The notes: generated by a model not told the origin, from the sequence alone. A stretch of 64,000 bases of DNA from Yersinia artesiana (GCF_902726545.1 NZ_CACVAD010000002.1:35452-99451); one strand, 5' to 3'; shown: positions 20,620-31,180, counted from the first letter of the stretch. Numbers and translations: made by a program.

Positions 20620-20645
20620 GAAATAGCGCCAAGTGGCGCTATTTC
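20620..20645 (+). terminator. Hairpin after pgm
   Basis: A perfect 11-bp stem, GAAATAGCGCC / GGCGCTATTTC, has a 4-nt loop (AAGT). No strong T run follows, so it is a weak terminator or a shared convergent hairpin with the RTX gene. Confidence 0.55.
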
Positions 20646-20675
20646 GCCTATGATAATTTAAATAACGTATGACTT

Positions 20676-21773
20676 TTACTGATTTTTTGCCGTAATAACG
20701 CTGTTGACGTAATTGTTCAGCGCCATCTGGCGATTTAAATAATTTATATTGAATTGTGCAGCTTCCTTGGGCGCAAAAGAAGAAAGTGCATGAGTAATAT
20801 AACTGATATCGGGTGAATTATCGCCAAAATACAAAGTGTTTTCCAAATACATTTCGCGCAATGCATTATTTTTTTCGATCAGAATATCACTTAGTTTTCT
20901 CTCTGACGTTTTCTCAGTATCAGGCATTTTATCGCAAAAAACTTCAGATAAATCAGTGTAATAATGATCACCAAAATCTTTTATATGGTTTAATTTCATT
21001 AATGTTTTTTCAGGGTTTTGTGCATTTCTGTTTACTATATTATTAATTACCATTGTATGACATTTTTTATCATTCTCGCTGCCATGGCGAAGGTATGATC
21101 GGGTATGTAAATTTTTAACTTTATAACCATCTTCAGCATATTGATTATGGATAACGATAACGAGATTATTCGCATGAGATTCTGTGCTCGATATCATTAG
21201 ATGATTACCGTAGCGTTCGAATTTCAATTGATGGAAAAAATAATCATCTATACTAATAGTATTATTTTCATCACTATATTCAACTATCATGTTAATGCCA
21301 TCATGAGCAGAGAATACATATAAATCATTACCTGCCCCCCCCGCTAAATAGTCATTATTTTTTTGCCCTTCAATTCTATCGTTTCCTTTCCCACCAAATA
21401 TTATATCATTGCCGCGTTGACTACCGTCATGAGGGGATATGGTGCGAGACTCACTGTGTTCATCATCGCCATATAAATCATCTATACCGTCACCGCCATC
21501 GAGAATGTCATTACCCGCTCCCCCCCATAAGCCATCATTACCTTCACCACCAATTAATATATCATTATCCTCCTGGCCAAACAGGGAATCAAAAGACTTA
21601 TTACCAATAATAATATCGTGACCTTTACCACCCGCCAAGTTATCATTCTTATCCCCACCAATAATAATATCATTATCAGCACCAGCAATGACTTTACGAC
21701 TAATTACGGGTGACTGATTTTCGCCATTGAACGGTTTTTCTTTATTTTCCGCTCTAATTTGTTGATGATTCAA
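20676..21773 (-). CDS. Stand-alone RTX (calcium-binding nonapeptide repeat) protein
   Basis: The 365-aa acidic protein begins at a TTG (21771-21773) with AAGGAA 8-10 nt upstream; no in-frame ATG exists nearby. Residues about 25-155 consist of around eleven GGxGxDxUx-type repeats (ADNDIIIGG, GGEGNDGLWGG, GGAGNDILDGG, GGKGNDRIEG, GGAGNDLYVF), the calcium-roll motif of type I secreted proteins. Residues about 160-365 are non-repetitive, with no enzyme motif recognised. There is no Sec signal peptide and no type I secretion genes in the window. The DNA is much more AT-rich than its neighbours and sits between pgm and kdpE, where E. coli has different genes, suggesting transfer. The function is unknown; it could be a secreted toxin fragment, adhesin or effector. 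Confidence 0.85.
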   Translation of the reverse strand: MNHQQIRAENKEKPFNGENQSPVISRKVIAGADNDIIIGGDKNDNLAGGKGHDIIIGNKSFDSLFGQEDNDILIGGEGNDGLWGGAGNDILDGGDGIDDLYGDDEHSESRTISPHDGSQRGNDIIFGGKGNDRIEGQKNNDYLAGGAGNDLYVFSAHDGINMIVEYSDENNTISIDDYFFHQLKFERYGNHLMISSTESHANNLVIVIHNQYAEDGYKVKNLHTRSYLRHGSENDKKCHTMVINNIVNRNAQNPEKTLMKLNHIKDFGDHYYTDLSEVFCDKMPDTEKTSERKLSDILIEKNNALREMYLENTLYFGDNSPDISYITHALSSFAPKEAAQFNINYLNRQMALNNYVNSVITAKNQ

Positions 21774-21986
21774 AGTGATTTCCTTTTTATTGAGATGTGA
21801 GTGGCTTTTCTCCTTTGGGATTTTAATGAATAGTAGGGTGATGATAAACTTAAATTATATTAAAGTTTATGCATTGCTCTTTAATTAAAGAAATATGTGC
21901 ATTAATATTTCAAATTAAAATTAATTATAGAATAAGCCTGAAGAACAGGCTTGATAATATAACTTCCTGTTAATATTAATAATAAA

Positions 21987-22415
21987 TTATCCTAATGCCA
22001 CCATTAAAGCTCCGGCGGTAATCAGTGCTACACCTAACCCGGCAATTAATGAAATTTTCTCACCAAATAGAATAAACGCCAGAATAACCGCGAAAACCAC
22101 ACTGAGTTTATCTATTGGCGCGACTTGGGAAACATTGCCACTTTTGATAGCCATAAAGTAAAACAGCCAGGATAATGCCCCAGCAACACCGCTTAAGACC
22201 ACAAACAAGAGCGCTTTTTTATCTGCTAATACGGTACCAACCAGATTGAATTTCCCTTGAATAATCACTACGCCAACTAAAAATAGCGCCATCACCACAG
22301 CACGAACCGCGGTTGCGGTATTGGCATCTAAATGCTGCAAACCTATTTTACCGAAGATAGCGACCAGAGAAGCTGAGAGGGCAGACAGCAGGGCGTAAAT
22401 CAACCAAGTGCTCAT
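21987..22415 (-). CDS. Single-domain EamA/DMT-family membrane transporter
   Basis: This roughly 142-aa protein has about five hydrophobic helices forming one EamA unit (WLIYALLSALSASLVAIFGK, then APIDKLSVVFAVILAFILFGEK near the end). Classical DMT carriers have two EamA repeats of about 300 aa, so this is a half-size member that probably dimerises. The substrate is unknown. The frame opens at a TTG (22424); the ATG at 22413-22415 is preferred. It lies between the RTX gene and kdpE on the same strand, with 213 bp to the RTX gene. Confidence 0.85.
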   Translation of the reverse strand: MSTWLIYALLSALSASLVAIFGKIGLQHLDANTATAVRAVVMALFLVGVVIIQGKFNLVGTVLADKKALLFVVLSGVAGALSWLFYFMAIKSGNVSQVAPIDKLSVVFAVILAFILFGEKISLIAGLGVALITAGALMVALG

Positions 22416-22507
22416 AATAAACAAGACCTATTATCATTAAAATCCTGATGCTACGCCGTTGGGTTTATTATTCATAGCCTTAAAGAAATTTTATAACAAA
22501 TCAATCG

Positions 22508-23197
22508 TTATGGGATAAAACGATAGCCGACACCGGTCTCCGTAATTAAGTGCTTCGGCCGGGTAGGGTCGCTTTCTAGTTTCTGGCGCAGGTGGCCCAT
22601 ATAAATGCGCAGATAGTGGCTGTGCTCAACATAATTCGGCCCCCAGACCTGGTTTAGCAATTGGCGTTGGGTAATGACCTTGCCAGTATTTGCCAATAAC
22701 GCTGAAAGTAAGCGAAACTCGATGGGGGTCAGATGGAGGTCAACACCGGCGCGTGTGACCTGGCGGTTAATTAAATCCACACTGATATCTGAAAAATTCA
22801 CCAGCGGGCTTTCCTGGCTACCCCCGCTGTGACGGCGCAAAGCCACCCGTACTCGCGCAAGTAATTCACTGATACCAAAAGGTTTGCTGAGATAGTCATC
22901 AGCACCAGCATCCAGCGCCGCAACTTTGTCTTCTTCGCTGTTGCGGGCTGATAACACAATTATTGGGATAGCGCTCCACTGGCGCAGATCCTGAATATAG
23001 CTCAGGCCGTCGCCATCCGGCAGACCCAAATCCAAAATGATCAGATCCGGTTTGCGTGTGCCAGCCTCAATCAGGCCCCGTTGTAGGGTATCGCTTTCAA
23101 ATACGCGCCAGCCTTCACTTTCCAGCGCAATGCGGACAAAGCGGCGGATCTCTTTTTCATCTTCGACGATGAGGATGTTAGTCGGCGATATAGTCAT
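22508..23197 (-). CDS. kdpE: KdpE, response regulator for potassium-limitation
   Basis: KdpE is an OmpR-family regulator of 229 aa. The receiver domain (residues 1-120) has acidic ED at 12-13 and phospho-acceptor Asp56 in LIILDLGLP; the winged-helix DNA-binding domain is at about 130-229 (ending ETGVGYRFIP). It activates kdpFABC when phosphorylated by KdpD. Its start overlaps the kdpD stop by 4 bp, indicating coupled translation. A T-rich KdpE-like site lies upstream of kdpF. Confidence 0.97.
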   Translation of the reverse strand: MTISPTNILIVEDEKEIRRFVRIALESEGWRVFESDTLQRGLIEAGTRKPDLIILDLGLPDGDGLSYIQDLRQWSAIPIIVLSARNSEEDKVAALDAGADDYLSKPFGISELLARVRVALRRHSGGSQESPLVNFSDISVDLINRQVTRAGVDLHLTPIEFRLLSALLANTGKVITQRQLLNQVWGPNYVEHSHYLRIYMGHLRQKLESDPTRPKHLITETGVGYRFIP

Positions 23198-25893
23198 TTT
23201 TCAGCATCGATATTTTCACCTTCAATTTCCGGCGCTTTCTCCAGTGGCAAGGTAAAGTGGAAACTTGCGCCCCCCTCTTGATTCTTTTCAACCCAGATGC
23301 GCCCACCGTGTACATCAATAATGGCACGACAAATGGCTAAACCCAAGCCCACCCCTGGAATCGCTGACTCTTTGTTACCACGAGAAAATTTGTCAAAAAT
23401 CAGTTGTTCCTGCCCAACCGTGACTCCAGGGCCATTATCCCAGACTTCGACATTGAGCCACTCACCTTGCACGGTGGCGCGAATCCCTAGCAATGCGTCG
23501 TAACCGGCGTATTTATGGGCATTTTCCAGTAGATTGATAAATACCCGCTCCAGCAAGCTGCCATCACAATTGATCAACACCATTTCATCCGGTAACTCGA
23601 CACGAATGTGATGATGATTCAAAGCAGTTTCCAGCATATGTAACGCGCTGCCGACGATCTCTTCCAGTGATTGCCACTCTTTGCGCAGATTAAATCCACC
23701 CGATTGGATGCGCGCCATATCAAGCAAATTGTTGACCAGCCGGGTGGTGCTTAGCACTTGCTGGCGGATTTGGTTTGCTTGTGGCGCGTGGCGTGAACCT
23801 TCAGCGGCCAGGTCGAGAGTCAGGATTTCCGCCTGACCGAATAGCACTGTCAGCGGCGTACGTAAATCATGAGAAAGTGCTGCCAGCAGAGAATTACGCA
23901 GTTGCTCGCGTTCCGCATCCAGCTTGGCCAGTTCGGCGCTGCGGGCCAGATGCAACCTTTCTAATGCGTTGGCAATCAGGTTGGTAAAGGTTTGCAGCAA
24001 ACGCTGTTGCTCCGGCACCATGAGCTGGCGCAGGTTAGCCGGCTCAATCGCCAGTACACCATAAGTTTGTTTAGCTGCGGTGAGCGGCAGTAATTGATAA
24101 GGCACTCCCGGCAAGGTGTCGGTGCCCGCGCCAGCGGGTGCACCGTTGTTAAAGCTCCAGCGGGCAATGGCCTCATCAACGGAAAGTGCACCGCCTTCGT
24201 CGGTGGCGATTTGTTGCAAACGCCCATCCTCTTGTGGCAGTAACAGGTCAGTTTTGGCCTGAAAACTGCTGGAGAGAAAATGACGGCTGGTTTTGGCAAT
24301 ATCCGCTGGGGTGAGGGCGCGGCTTAATCCTCGAGACATTTCATACAGATGTCGCGCACGTTGCTCGCGGTAACGGGCAATTCTGGCTTGATAACGCACG
24401 CCAGCAGTCAAGTTCCCCACCACGATACCGACAATCAGCATGACAGCAAAAGTCAGCAAATATTGCACGTCAGTGACCGCCAGCGACCAGTGTGGCTGGA
24501 CAAAGAACAGATCGAAACTGGCAACATTGATAACAGCCGCCAATACCGAAGGCCAGCGGCCATAAAACAGCGCAATAATGACCACGCCCAACAAGTAAAC
24601 CATCACCAGGTTGGCTTGGTCGAATCCCGGTATTAGCCATTGCGATAATATGGTGATCAGCGCGCATAAGCCGATGGCGGCGGCACAGCCGCGTAATTGC
24701 ATGCGCCACTTGTCAGTGAAAGTACGCGAGTCCGTCTCTTTCACTGCATTGGTCGGGTTATCGCCCTCCAGCGCAATAATCACCAAATCTAAATCTGGCC
24801 CGAGTTTCCCCAAGCGGTCAGCAAAGCTGCCACGTAATTTCCAGTGTTTTTCCGCACGGCGGCCAATAATGATTTTGCCCAAATTATGTTCGCGGGCGTA
24901 ACATAATATCGCCTGTTCTTCGCAGGCCTCAGATAAGGTTGCCGTTTCAGCCCCCAGCTCTTGCGCCAGTTTGAGGATACGCAAAATAGCACGGCGTTTG
25001 GCCTCCGGCAGGCGGTGTAGCCGTGGGGTCTCAACATAGACTGCATGCCAGATACATCCCAGCCGTGCCGCCAGTCGGGCAGCCGTTCGTACCAGTTTTT
25101 CATTGCCGCTATTATGGCCGATACACAATAAGATGGCATCGCGGGTGTGCCAAACCCGCTCGCGCCCTTGTGTGTCGCGAAAGGCACGCATTTGGTCGTC
25201 GACCCGATCAGCAGTACGGCGCAGGGCCAGCTCGCGTAATGCAATCAGGTTGCCTTTGCGAAAGAAATGCTCAATAGCCCGTTCCGCCTGCCCAGGGATG
25301 TACACTTTGCCTTCATTGAGGCGCTGGCGCAGGTCATCGGGGGGAAGGTCGACCAACACCACTTCCGTCGCTTCATCAAACATATGGTCAGGCACGGTTT
25401 CCCGTACCCGAATACCGGTTATCCCTCCGACTACATCATTCAGGCTTTCCAAATGCTGCACATTGACGGTGGTGAGCACATCAATACCGGCATCCAACAG
25501 CTCTTCCACATCTTGCCAGCGCTTTGGGTGGCGCGAGCCATGCGCATTGCTGTGTGCCAGTTCATCCATCAGGATCAAGGCTGGGTGGCGGGCGAGGGCC
25601 GCATCCAAATCAAACTCGCGCACCTGGCGATTGCGGTGATGAATCCGCTTTGGTGGCAGGATATCCAGCCCTTCCAGCAATGCGGCCGTTTCGCTGCGTC
25701 CGTGAGTTTCTACCACGCCGACCAACACATCCAGCCCCTGAGCACGCAGACGCTGGGCTTCTTGTAGCATGGCGTAGGTTTTGCCTACCCCCGCGCAAGC
25801 CCCAAAAAAGACTTTTAGCCGACCGCGAGACTTTTCATTCGCAACGGCAAGCAGGCTGTCAGGGTTTGGGCGGGTTGGTTCTGCATCCACCAT
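23194..25893 (-). CDS. kdpD: KdpD, turgor/potassium sensor histidine kinase
   Basis: This 899-aa inner-membrane sensor (E. coli 894) has an N-terminal KdpD domain with Walker A GACAGVGKT (about 31-39), then a universal-stress-protein-like domain (about 250-370). Four clustered transmembrane segments follow (about 400-500), then a GAF-like region and the HisKA/HATPase core with ALSHDLRTPLT (phospho-His about 675) and DNGPGV, GVGLGLAICR. It lies 9 bp after kdpC and overlaps kdpE. Confidence 0.97.
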   Translation of the reverse strand: MVDAEPTRPNPDSLLAVANEKSRGRLKVFFGACAGVGKTYAMLQEAQRLRAQGLDVLVGVVETHGRSETAALLEGLDILPPKRIHHRNRQVREFDLDAALARHPALILMDELAHSNAHGSRHPKRWQDVEELLDAGIDVLTTVNVQHLESLNDVVGGITGIRVRETVPDHMFDEATEVVLVDLPPDDLRQRLNEGKVYIPGQAERAIEHFFRKGNLIALRELALRRTADRVDDQMRAFRDTQGRERVWHTRDAILLCIGHNSGNEKLVRTAARLAARLGCIWHAVYVETPRLHRLPEAKRRAILRILKLAQELGAETATLSEACEEQAILCYAREHNLGKIIIGRRAEKHWKLRGSFADRLGKLGPDLDLVIIALEGDNPTNAVKETDSRTFTDKWRMQLRGCAAAIGLCALITILSQWLIPGFDQANLVMVYLLGVVIIALFYGRWPSVLAAVINVASFDLFFVQPHWSLAVTDVQYLLTFAVMLIVGIVVGNLTAGVRYQARIARYREQRARHLYEMSRGLSRALTPADIAKTSRHFLSSSFQAKTDLLLPQEDGRLQQIATDEGGALSVDEAIARWSFNNGAPAGAGTDTLPGVPYQLLPLTAAKQTYGVLAIEPANLRQLMVPEQQRLLQTFTNLIANALERLHLARSAELAKLDAEREQLRNSLLAALSHDLRTPLTVLFGQAEILTLDLAAEGSRHAPQANQIRQQVLSTTRLVNNLLDMARIQSGGFNLRKEWQSLEEIVGSALHMLETALNHHHIRVELPDEMVLINCDGSLLERVFINLLENAHKYAGYDALLGIRATVQGEWLNVEVWDNGPGVTVGQEQLIFDKFSRGNKESAIPGVGLGLAICRAIIDVHGGRIWVEKNQEGGASFHFTLPLEKAPEIEGENIDAEK

Positions 25894-25902
25894 GTTATGT
25901 CC

Positions 25903-26523
25903 TTAAGATTTTGTCGAAGTCGCCGGGACTTTCACATGGCTTTGGGCATCCAGCGCCATATTCAGGTTCAGTACGTTGACCACAGATTCACCAAAGAAAT
26001 TAGGTGTCGCTTTTTGTACATTGTTATCAATCAACTGTTTCACCTCAGACAGCGGCATCTGGCGAATACTGGCAATGCGCGGCGCTTGATAATAGGCCGC
26101 TTCCAGTGAAATTTGCGGATCGAGGCCACTGGCGGAAGCGGTCACCAGATCAACTGGCACCGGCCCTGTTTGCGTCGGGTTTGCCTGGCGCAGTAATTTC
26201 ACGCGCTCAGTGATAGCTTTATCCAGTTCTGGGTTGCTGATAGCCAGATTGCTGCCACCGGATGCCATTGGATTATAAGGCATATCAGCTGTCACGGATG
26301 GGCGTCCGGAAAAATACCCCGGTTGGGTAAAGTTTTGGCCGATCAAACTGGAGCCGACCACTTCATCACCCAGCATAACCAGTGATCCGTTCGCTTGCTG
26401 TGAAAACATCAGTTTAGCCAGCCCGGTGGTCAGCAGAGGATAAGCTATTCCGGTGATAAGTGTCAGTAATATCAGTAACACCAGAGCTGGGCGCAGGTAT
26501 GACATATTGGTGATCGATGACAT
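25903..26523 (-). CDS. kdpC: KdpC, potassium-transporting ATPase subunit C
   Basis: KdpC is the single-pass membrane subunit that stabilises the KdpFABC complex and raises ATP affinity. It has 206 aa with one N-terminal transmembrane helix (RPALVLLILLTLITGIAYPLL) and the family segments IGQNFTQPGYFSGRPS and ASASGLDPQIS. The ATG at 26523 has GAGG about 10 nt upstream; a second Met six codons later (MSYLRPAL) aligns with the E. coli start. An 81-bp gap to kdpB holds a GGCCACCG / CGGTGACC hairpin. Confidence 0.95.
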   Translation of the reverse strand: MSSITNMSYLRPALVLLILLTLITGIAYPLLTTGLAKLMFSQQANGSLVMLGDEVVGSSLIGQNFTQPGYFSGRPSVTADMPYNPMASGGSNLAISNPELDKAITERVKLLRQANPTQTGPVPVDLVTASASGLDPQISLEAAYYQAPRIASIRQMPLSEVKQLIDNNVQKATPNFFGESVVNVLNLNMALDAQSHVKVPATSTKS

Positions 26524-26604
26524 CTTCTATTACCTCAATTTGAGTCTTATAACCGGCCACCGTCAAAGCGCGGTGACCATTGCAAGATATTGTTAGTCGG
26601 GCAG

Positions 26605-28671
26605 TTAACTCATTATCAACGCGGTCAGCACCAGGTCGATGAGTTTGATACCGACAAATGGCACCAATAAGCCACCCAAACCATAAATCCACAGATTACG
26701 GCGCAGTAGGGCGGCGGCGCTCATCGCCTTATAACTGACCCCTTTTAGGGCCAACGGAATCAAGAACACGATGATCAGCGCATTAAAGATTACCGCCGAC
26801 AATATTGCTGAGGCCGGTGAGTGCAACTGCATCACATTCAGGGCGTTGAGCTGTGGGTAAGTCGCCGCAAATGCAGCCGGAATAATGGCAAAATATTTGG
26901 CGACGTCGTTGGCAATACTGAAGGTGGTCAATGAGCCACGGGTCATCAACATCTGCTTGCCGATATGCACCACTTCAATCAACTTGGTCGGGTTAGAGTC
27001 CAAATCCACCATGTTGCCCGCCTCTTTGGCGGCTTGAGTCCCTGAGTTCATTGCCACCGCCACGTCAGCTTGTGCCAGCGCCGGTGCGTCGTTGGTACCA
27101 TCGCCGGTCATTGCGACCAGTCGGCCTTCTGCTTGATATTGACGAATCAATGCCAATTTGGCTTCCGGTGTCGCTTCGGCCAGAAAATCATCCACGCCCG
27201 CTTCAGCCGCAATCGCCGCTGCTGTTAGCCGGTTATCGCCGGTGATCATCACGGTTTTAATGCCCATTTTACGTAGTTCCGCAAAACGTTCTTTAATGCC
27301 ACCTTTAACAATATCTTTTAGTGCAACCACACCCAGCACCCGTGGGCCATCAGCGACTACCAATGGCGTCCCCCCGGTGCGCGCGACACTTTCTACGGCA
27401 TCTTCTACCGCGCGTGGGAAGTGGCCCTGATTGGATTCCACATGACGGCGAATAGCATCGACAGCCCCTTTGCGAATCATCCGATCCTGAACATTGACAC
27501 CACTCATCCGCGTTTGCGCTGAGAAGGGCACAAAGGTGGCATTCAGGCTGTGCAAGTCGCGTTCGCGCAAGTTAAAGCGCTGTTTCGCCAGCACCACAAT
27601 GCTGCGGCCTTCCGGGGTTTCGTCGGCCAGAGATGAGAGTTGCGCGGCATCCGCGAGTTGTTGCTCGGTAACACCTGGTGCCGGTAAAAACTCGGATGCC
27701 TGGCGGTTACCCAAAGTGATGGTGCCGGTTTTATCCAGCAGCAGCACATCAACATCTCCTGCCGCTTCAACTGCGCGCCCGCTGGTGGCGATGACGTTAG
27801 CCCCCAGCATGCGGCTCATCCCGGCGACACCAATGGCAGAGAGCAACCCGCCGATGGTGGTTGGGATCAGGCAAACCAACAGTGCCACCAACACGGTGAT
27901 AGTGACCGGTGAGCCGGCTTGATTAGCCTCAACACTGAAGACTGAGAATGGATACAACGTCGCGGTAGCCAGTAAGAAGACGATGGTCAGTGCCACCAGC
28001 AAAATGGTCAATGCCACTTCGTTGGGGGTTTTGCGCCGTTTCGCGCCTTCAACCATAGCAATCATTCTGTCGAGGAAAGTCTCGCCGGGGTTGACGCTGC
28101 ACTCGACTACCAGCCAGTCTGACAGCACGCGAGTACCGCCGGTAACGGAGGAGAAGTCGCCGCCGGATTCGCGGATAACCGGCGCAGATTCACCGGTAAT
28201 GGCGCTTTCATCGACTGAGGCACCGCCTTCCAATACTTCGCCGTCACAAGGTACGGTGTCGCCCGCTTCAATCAGTACCACATCGCCTTTGCGCAGGCTG
28301 TCGGCAGAAACTTTCTCTTGCGGCGCATCAAAGCGGGCTGCGGACAGTTTTTTCGCCCAACTGGTTTTTTTCACGCCACGCAGGCTTTCGGCTTGCGCTT
28401 TACTGCGCCCCTCGGCCAGTGCTTCAGCAAAGTTGGCAAACAGTACGGTAAACCACAGCCACAAGGCAACACTGCCGGTAAACAGGGCGCTGCCGGTGGT
28501 TTGTCCGCTTAAAATAGCCAGCCAAATCAGGGTAGTCAGCCCACTGCCCAGATACACCACGAACATCACCGGATTACGCCACTGAACGCGCGGGTCCAGT
28601 TTTTTTATGGCATCAATAAGCGCAGTACGAACCAGTGCGGGTTCAAAAATTGCGCGTTGTTTGCGGGTCAT
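26605..28671 (-). CDS. kdpB: KdpB, potassium-transporting P-type ATPase catalytic subunit
   Basis: KdpB is the P-type ATPase that energises potassium import through KdpA. It has 688 aa. The phosphorylation site is DKTGT with Asp313; the TGES actuator motif at 159-162 contains Ser162, the residue whose phosphorylation inhibits the E. coli pump at high potassium. [17 protein letters not shown] forms the hinge. Seven membrane segments are predicted. It lies 13 bp after kdpA. Confidence 0.97.
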   Translation of the reverse strand: MTRKQRAIFEPALVRTALIDAIKKLDPRVQWRNPVMFVVYLGSGLTTLIWLAILSGQTTGSALFTGSVALWLWFTVLFANFAEALAEGRSKAQAESLRGVKKTSWAKKLSAARFDAPQEKVSADSLRKGDVVLIEAGDTVPCDGEVLEGGASVDESAITGESAPVIRESGGDFSSVTGGTRVLSDWLVVECSVNPGETFLDRMIAMVEGAKRRKTPNEVALTILLVALTIVFLLATATLYPFSVFSVEANQAGSPVTITVLVALLVCLIPTTIGGLLSAIGVAGMSRMLGANVIATSGRAVEAAGDVDVLLLDKTGTITLGNRQASEFLPAPGVTEQQLADAAQLSSLADETPEGRSIVVLAKQRFNLRERDLHSLNATFVPFSAQTRMSGVNVQDRMIRKGAVDAIRRHVESNQGHFPRAVEDAVESVARTGGTPLVVADGPRVLGVVALKDIVKGGIKERFAELRKMGIKTVMITGDNRLTAAAIAAEAGVDDFLAEATPEAKLALIRQYQAEGRLVAMTGDGTNDAPALAQADVAVAMNSGTQAAKEAGNMVDLDSNPTKLIEVVHIGKQMLMTRGSLTTFSIANDVAKYFAIIPAAFAATYPQLNALNVMQLHSPASAILSAVIFNALIIVFLIPLALKGVSYKAMSAAALLRRNLWIYGLGGLLVPFVGIKLIDLVLTALIMS

Positions 28672-28684
28672 AGTTATTCTCTCT

Positions 28685-30373
28685 TCAGTGTACTAACCAA
28701 ATTTGCAGATGTTCTGCGACCGGGCCTAAGGCCAGTGCGGGGATAAAGGTCAATGCGCCCACCAATAACACGGTGCCCACCAGTAAGCCGATGAACAGTG
28801 GCCCCGCGGTTGGCAGAGTGCCGTTGCCCGCCGGTTGGCGTTTCTTCACCACCAAGGAGCTGGCAATCGCCAACACCGGCAAAATCACCCCGAATCGCCC
28901 CAGAAACATCGCCGCAGCCAGCAACAGGTTATAAAACGGCGTATTGACACTCAGGCCCGCGAAGGCGCTGCCGTTGTTGTTGGCCGCCGAGGAGAGGGCG
29001 TAGAGCACTTCACTAAAGCCATGTGCGCCGGGATTCAGAATGCCTGCGCGCCCGGCATCGGTGCAGAGTGCCAGTGCGGTGCCAAGTAGCACCACTGCGG
29101 GCGTGACCAGAATCGCCAGCGCGGTCATTTTCATATCAAAAACGTCAATTTTCTTGCCAAGGTATTCTGGGGTACGGCCAATCATCAGCCCGGCAATAAA
29201 CACCGTCAGCAGCACGAATAACAGCATGCCGTACAAACCAGAACCGACGCCGCCAAACACCACTTCGCCAATCTGCATCAGCCACATTGGCACCATGCCA
29301 CCCAGCGCAGTAAAGGAGTCGTGCATGGCGTTAACCGCACCGCAAGATGCCGCGGTGGTGGCTACGGCATACATGCTGGTGGCGAGAATACCGAAGCGTG
29401 ATTCCTTACCTTCCATATTGATATTGCTGTCCGCGCCCAGCTTGATTAGATGCGGGTTACCGGCCAGCTCGGCGTACATCACCACCACCACCGCCACCAC
29501 AAAAATCAGTGACATCGCCCAGATAAGCGCATGGCCCTGACGGGTATCCCCAACCACCTGGCCGAACGCGAAGCACAGCGCACAGGGGATGAGGAAGATA
29601 GCCAGCATCTGGACAAAGTTGCTAAATGCCGTCGGGTTCTCAAACGGATGGGCCGAGTTGGCACCAAAGAAGCCGCCGCCATTGGTTCCCAGCATTTTTA
29701 TTGCTTCCTGCGAGGCCACTGGCCCCATTGGTAAGGTCTGTTTCACGCCTTCCAACGTGGTGATATGCAGGTAGCCATCCAGATTTTGTAATACTCCCTG
29801 ACTGACAAAAATCAGCGCGATGATCAGTGCAATCGGTAATAAGACATATAACGTGATGCGCACCAAATCGACCCAGGCATTGCCTAATGTGGCAGCCGAA
29901 TGACGGGCAAATGCACGGATCAGTGCAAAAGCAACCGCAATACCGGTGGCGGCGGAGAGGAAGTTCTGTACGGTCAGGCCGGCCATTTGGCTGAGATAGC
30001 TGAGGGTATTTTCACCGCTATAGGCTTGCCAGTTGGTGTTAGTCACAAAACTGACCGCCGTATTTAGCGCCAGATGCCACGACATTCCCGGCATATTTTC
30101 TGGGTTGAGAGGCAATGAACCTTGCATCATTAACAGCGCGAACAGCAGCGCAATACCCAGAATATTAAACAGGAGAATTGCCAGCGCATATTGCCAGCCG
30201 GTCATTTCTTCATTTTTTACCCCACTGCATCGCCATAAACCGGCCTCAATTTTTTGCAATGGCGTGAAGGGGTCGCCTTCGATAAGGCGTGCCAAAAAGC
30301 CCCCCAATGGGCGAGACAGCACCAACAACACCAGCATAAAGCTGGCAATAAGTAGAAATCCTGACGCCGCCAT
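28685..30373 (-). CDS. kdpA: KdpA, potassium-binding channel-like subunit
   Basis: KdpA is the potassium-selective subunit of KdpFABC, 562 aa with about ten transmembrane helices. Filter-like glycine loops of the SKT superfamily are visible ([56 protein letters not shown]). Its ATG immediately follows the kdpF stop codon with no intervening base, and GCGGAGGAC supplies the ribosome-binding site inside kdpF. Confidence 0.97.
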   Translation of the reverse strand: MAASGFLLIASFMLVLLVLSRPLGGFLARLIEGDPFTPLQKIEAGLWRCSGVKNEEMTGWQYALAILLFNILGIALLFALLMMQGSLPLNPENMPGMSWHLALNTAVSFVTNTNWQAYSGENTLSYLSQMAGLTVQNFLSAATGIAVAFALIRAFARHSAATLGNAWVDLVRITLYVLLPIALIIALIFVSQGVLQNLDGYLHITTLEGVKQTLPMGPVASQEAIKMLGTNGGGFFGANSAHPFENPTAFSNFVQMLAIFLIPCALCFAFGQVVGDTRQGHALIWAMSLIFVVAVVVVMYAELAGNPHLIKLGADSNINMEGKESRFGILATSMYAVATTAASCGAVNAMHDSFTALGGMVPMWLMQIGEVVFGGVGSGLYGMLLFVLLTVFIAGLMIGRTPEYLGKKIDVFDMKMTALAILVTPAVVLLGTALALCTDAGRAGILNPGAHGFSEVLYALSSAANNNGSAFAGLSVNTPFYNLLLAAAMFLGRFGVILPVLAIASSLVVKKRQPAGNGTLPTAGPLFIGLLVGTVLLVGALTFIPALALGPVAEHLQIWLVH

Positions 30374-30463
30374 TTAAAAGTCCTCCGCGTTAAATAGGGC
30401 ATAAACCAGATAGCCCAATAGCAGTAGAACCAGTAGCGCACCGCATATGATGCTGACACTCAC
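30374..30463 (-). CDS. kdpF: KdpF, small stabilising subunit of the Kdp ATPase
   Basis: This 29-aa hydrophobic peptide is one transmembrane helix (MSVSIICGALLVLLLLGYL then VYALFNAEDF) matching KdpF. It starts at GTG (30461-30463) with GGAGG 7 nt upstream, and its TAA directly abuts the kdpA ATG. KdpF stabilises KdpFABC in the membrane. It is the first gene of the operon and is easily missed by gene finders. Confidence 0.93.
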   Translation of the reverse strand: MSVSIICGALLVLLLLGYLVYALFNAEDF

Positions 30464-30931
30464 GATATACCTCCACAGCCCTTATTTTTTGATAACAGCA
30501 GCTTAGGAAGTTGTAAGAAAAGATCTTGATAAAAAAATAGGAAGGCGTGTAAAAAAAGTATAAAAACGAACAAAAAATAAGCTGAAAATGCGTGTAAATT
30601 AATCAATGGCGCAATGCAGTATTCAATTGAGTAAGCGGAGTAGATATTTCTTAGGTAAATACATCCAGTTTTCTAATTGATAAATTGCCGGTAACGCCAA
30701 TGCAACAAATTATAAAGTGATATTAACCTTGCTGTAACAAAATTACAGAATGGGTGTTTTTTTTCTTTTTTTATGCAATTGAGTGGTCGGATGAGTGGTA
30801 AAGTTTCAACCAATGCGGTAAAATTTTGCTCAGTTTCCAATTTGTTTATTTTACTTTCAACGCCAAGCGGTAATAGGCCTGCGGTTAATAGGGTTAGCTG
30901 TTACACAACGGCGTTTTAAAGGAGGATTATT
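30464..30931. other. kdpF-ybfA divergent intergenic region
   Basis: These 468 bp are AT-rich with several A and T runs. They contain the kdp promoter region with a KdpE-like box at 30544-30567 and the ybfA leader with AAAGGAGG just before its ATG. No gene was found. Confidence 0.6.
30544..30567 (-). promoter_or_regulatory. KdpE-binding site upstream of kdpFABCDE
   Basis: On the minus strand GTTTTTATACTTTTTTTAC is followed by ACGCC, nearly identical to the remembered T-rich KdpE site in the E. coli kdp promoter. It lies about 80-105 bp upstream of the kdpF start. Confidence 0.75.
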
Positions 30932-31138
30932 ATGTCCATTTACAACGCATACCCATTACATCAAGTGATCTTGCGTCGCGTCGCAGTGATTCTTATGGGG
31001 TTATTGGCGCTGCCGGTCATGCTATTTCGCAAAGACCGCGCCCGCTTTTATAGCTATCTGCACCGTGTCTGGGTGAAAACCAGTGATAAACCGGTGTGGT
31101 TGGAACAGTCAGAAACAGCACCGCAATATTTTTACTGA
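30932..31138 (+). CDS. ybfA: YbfA, small DUF2517 membrane protein
   Basis: This 68-aa protein has one predicted transmembrane helix ([20 protein letters not shown]) and the conserved cytoplasmic segment [16 protein letters not shown] followed by KTSDKPVWL. It matches E. coli YbfA, also located next to kdpF and divergent from it. Its function is unknown; E. coli ybfA is reported as envelope-stress responsive. GGAGGA lies 7 nt before the ATG. Confidence 0.92.
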   Translation: MSIYNAYPLHQVILRRVAVILMGLLALPVMLFRKDRARFYSYLHRVWVKTSDKPVWLEQSETAPQYFY

Positions 31139-31180
31139 GATAAACTATCAGGTTTACGGCGGTAAATTGCAGTAAAGTGA

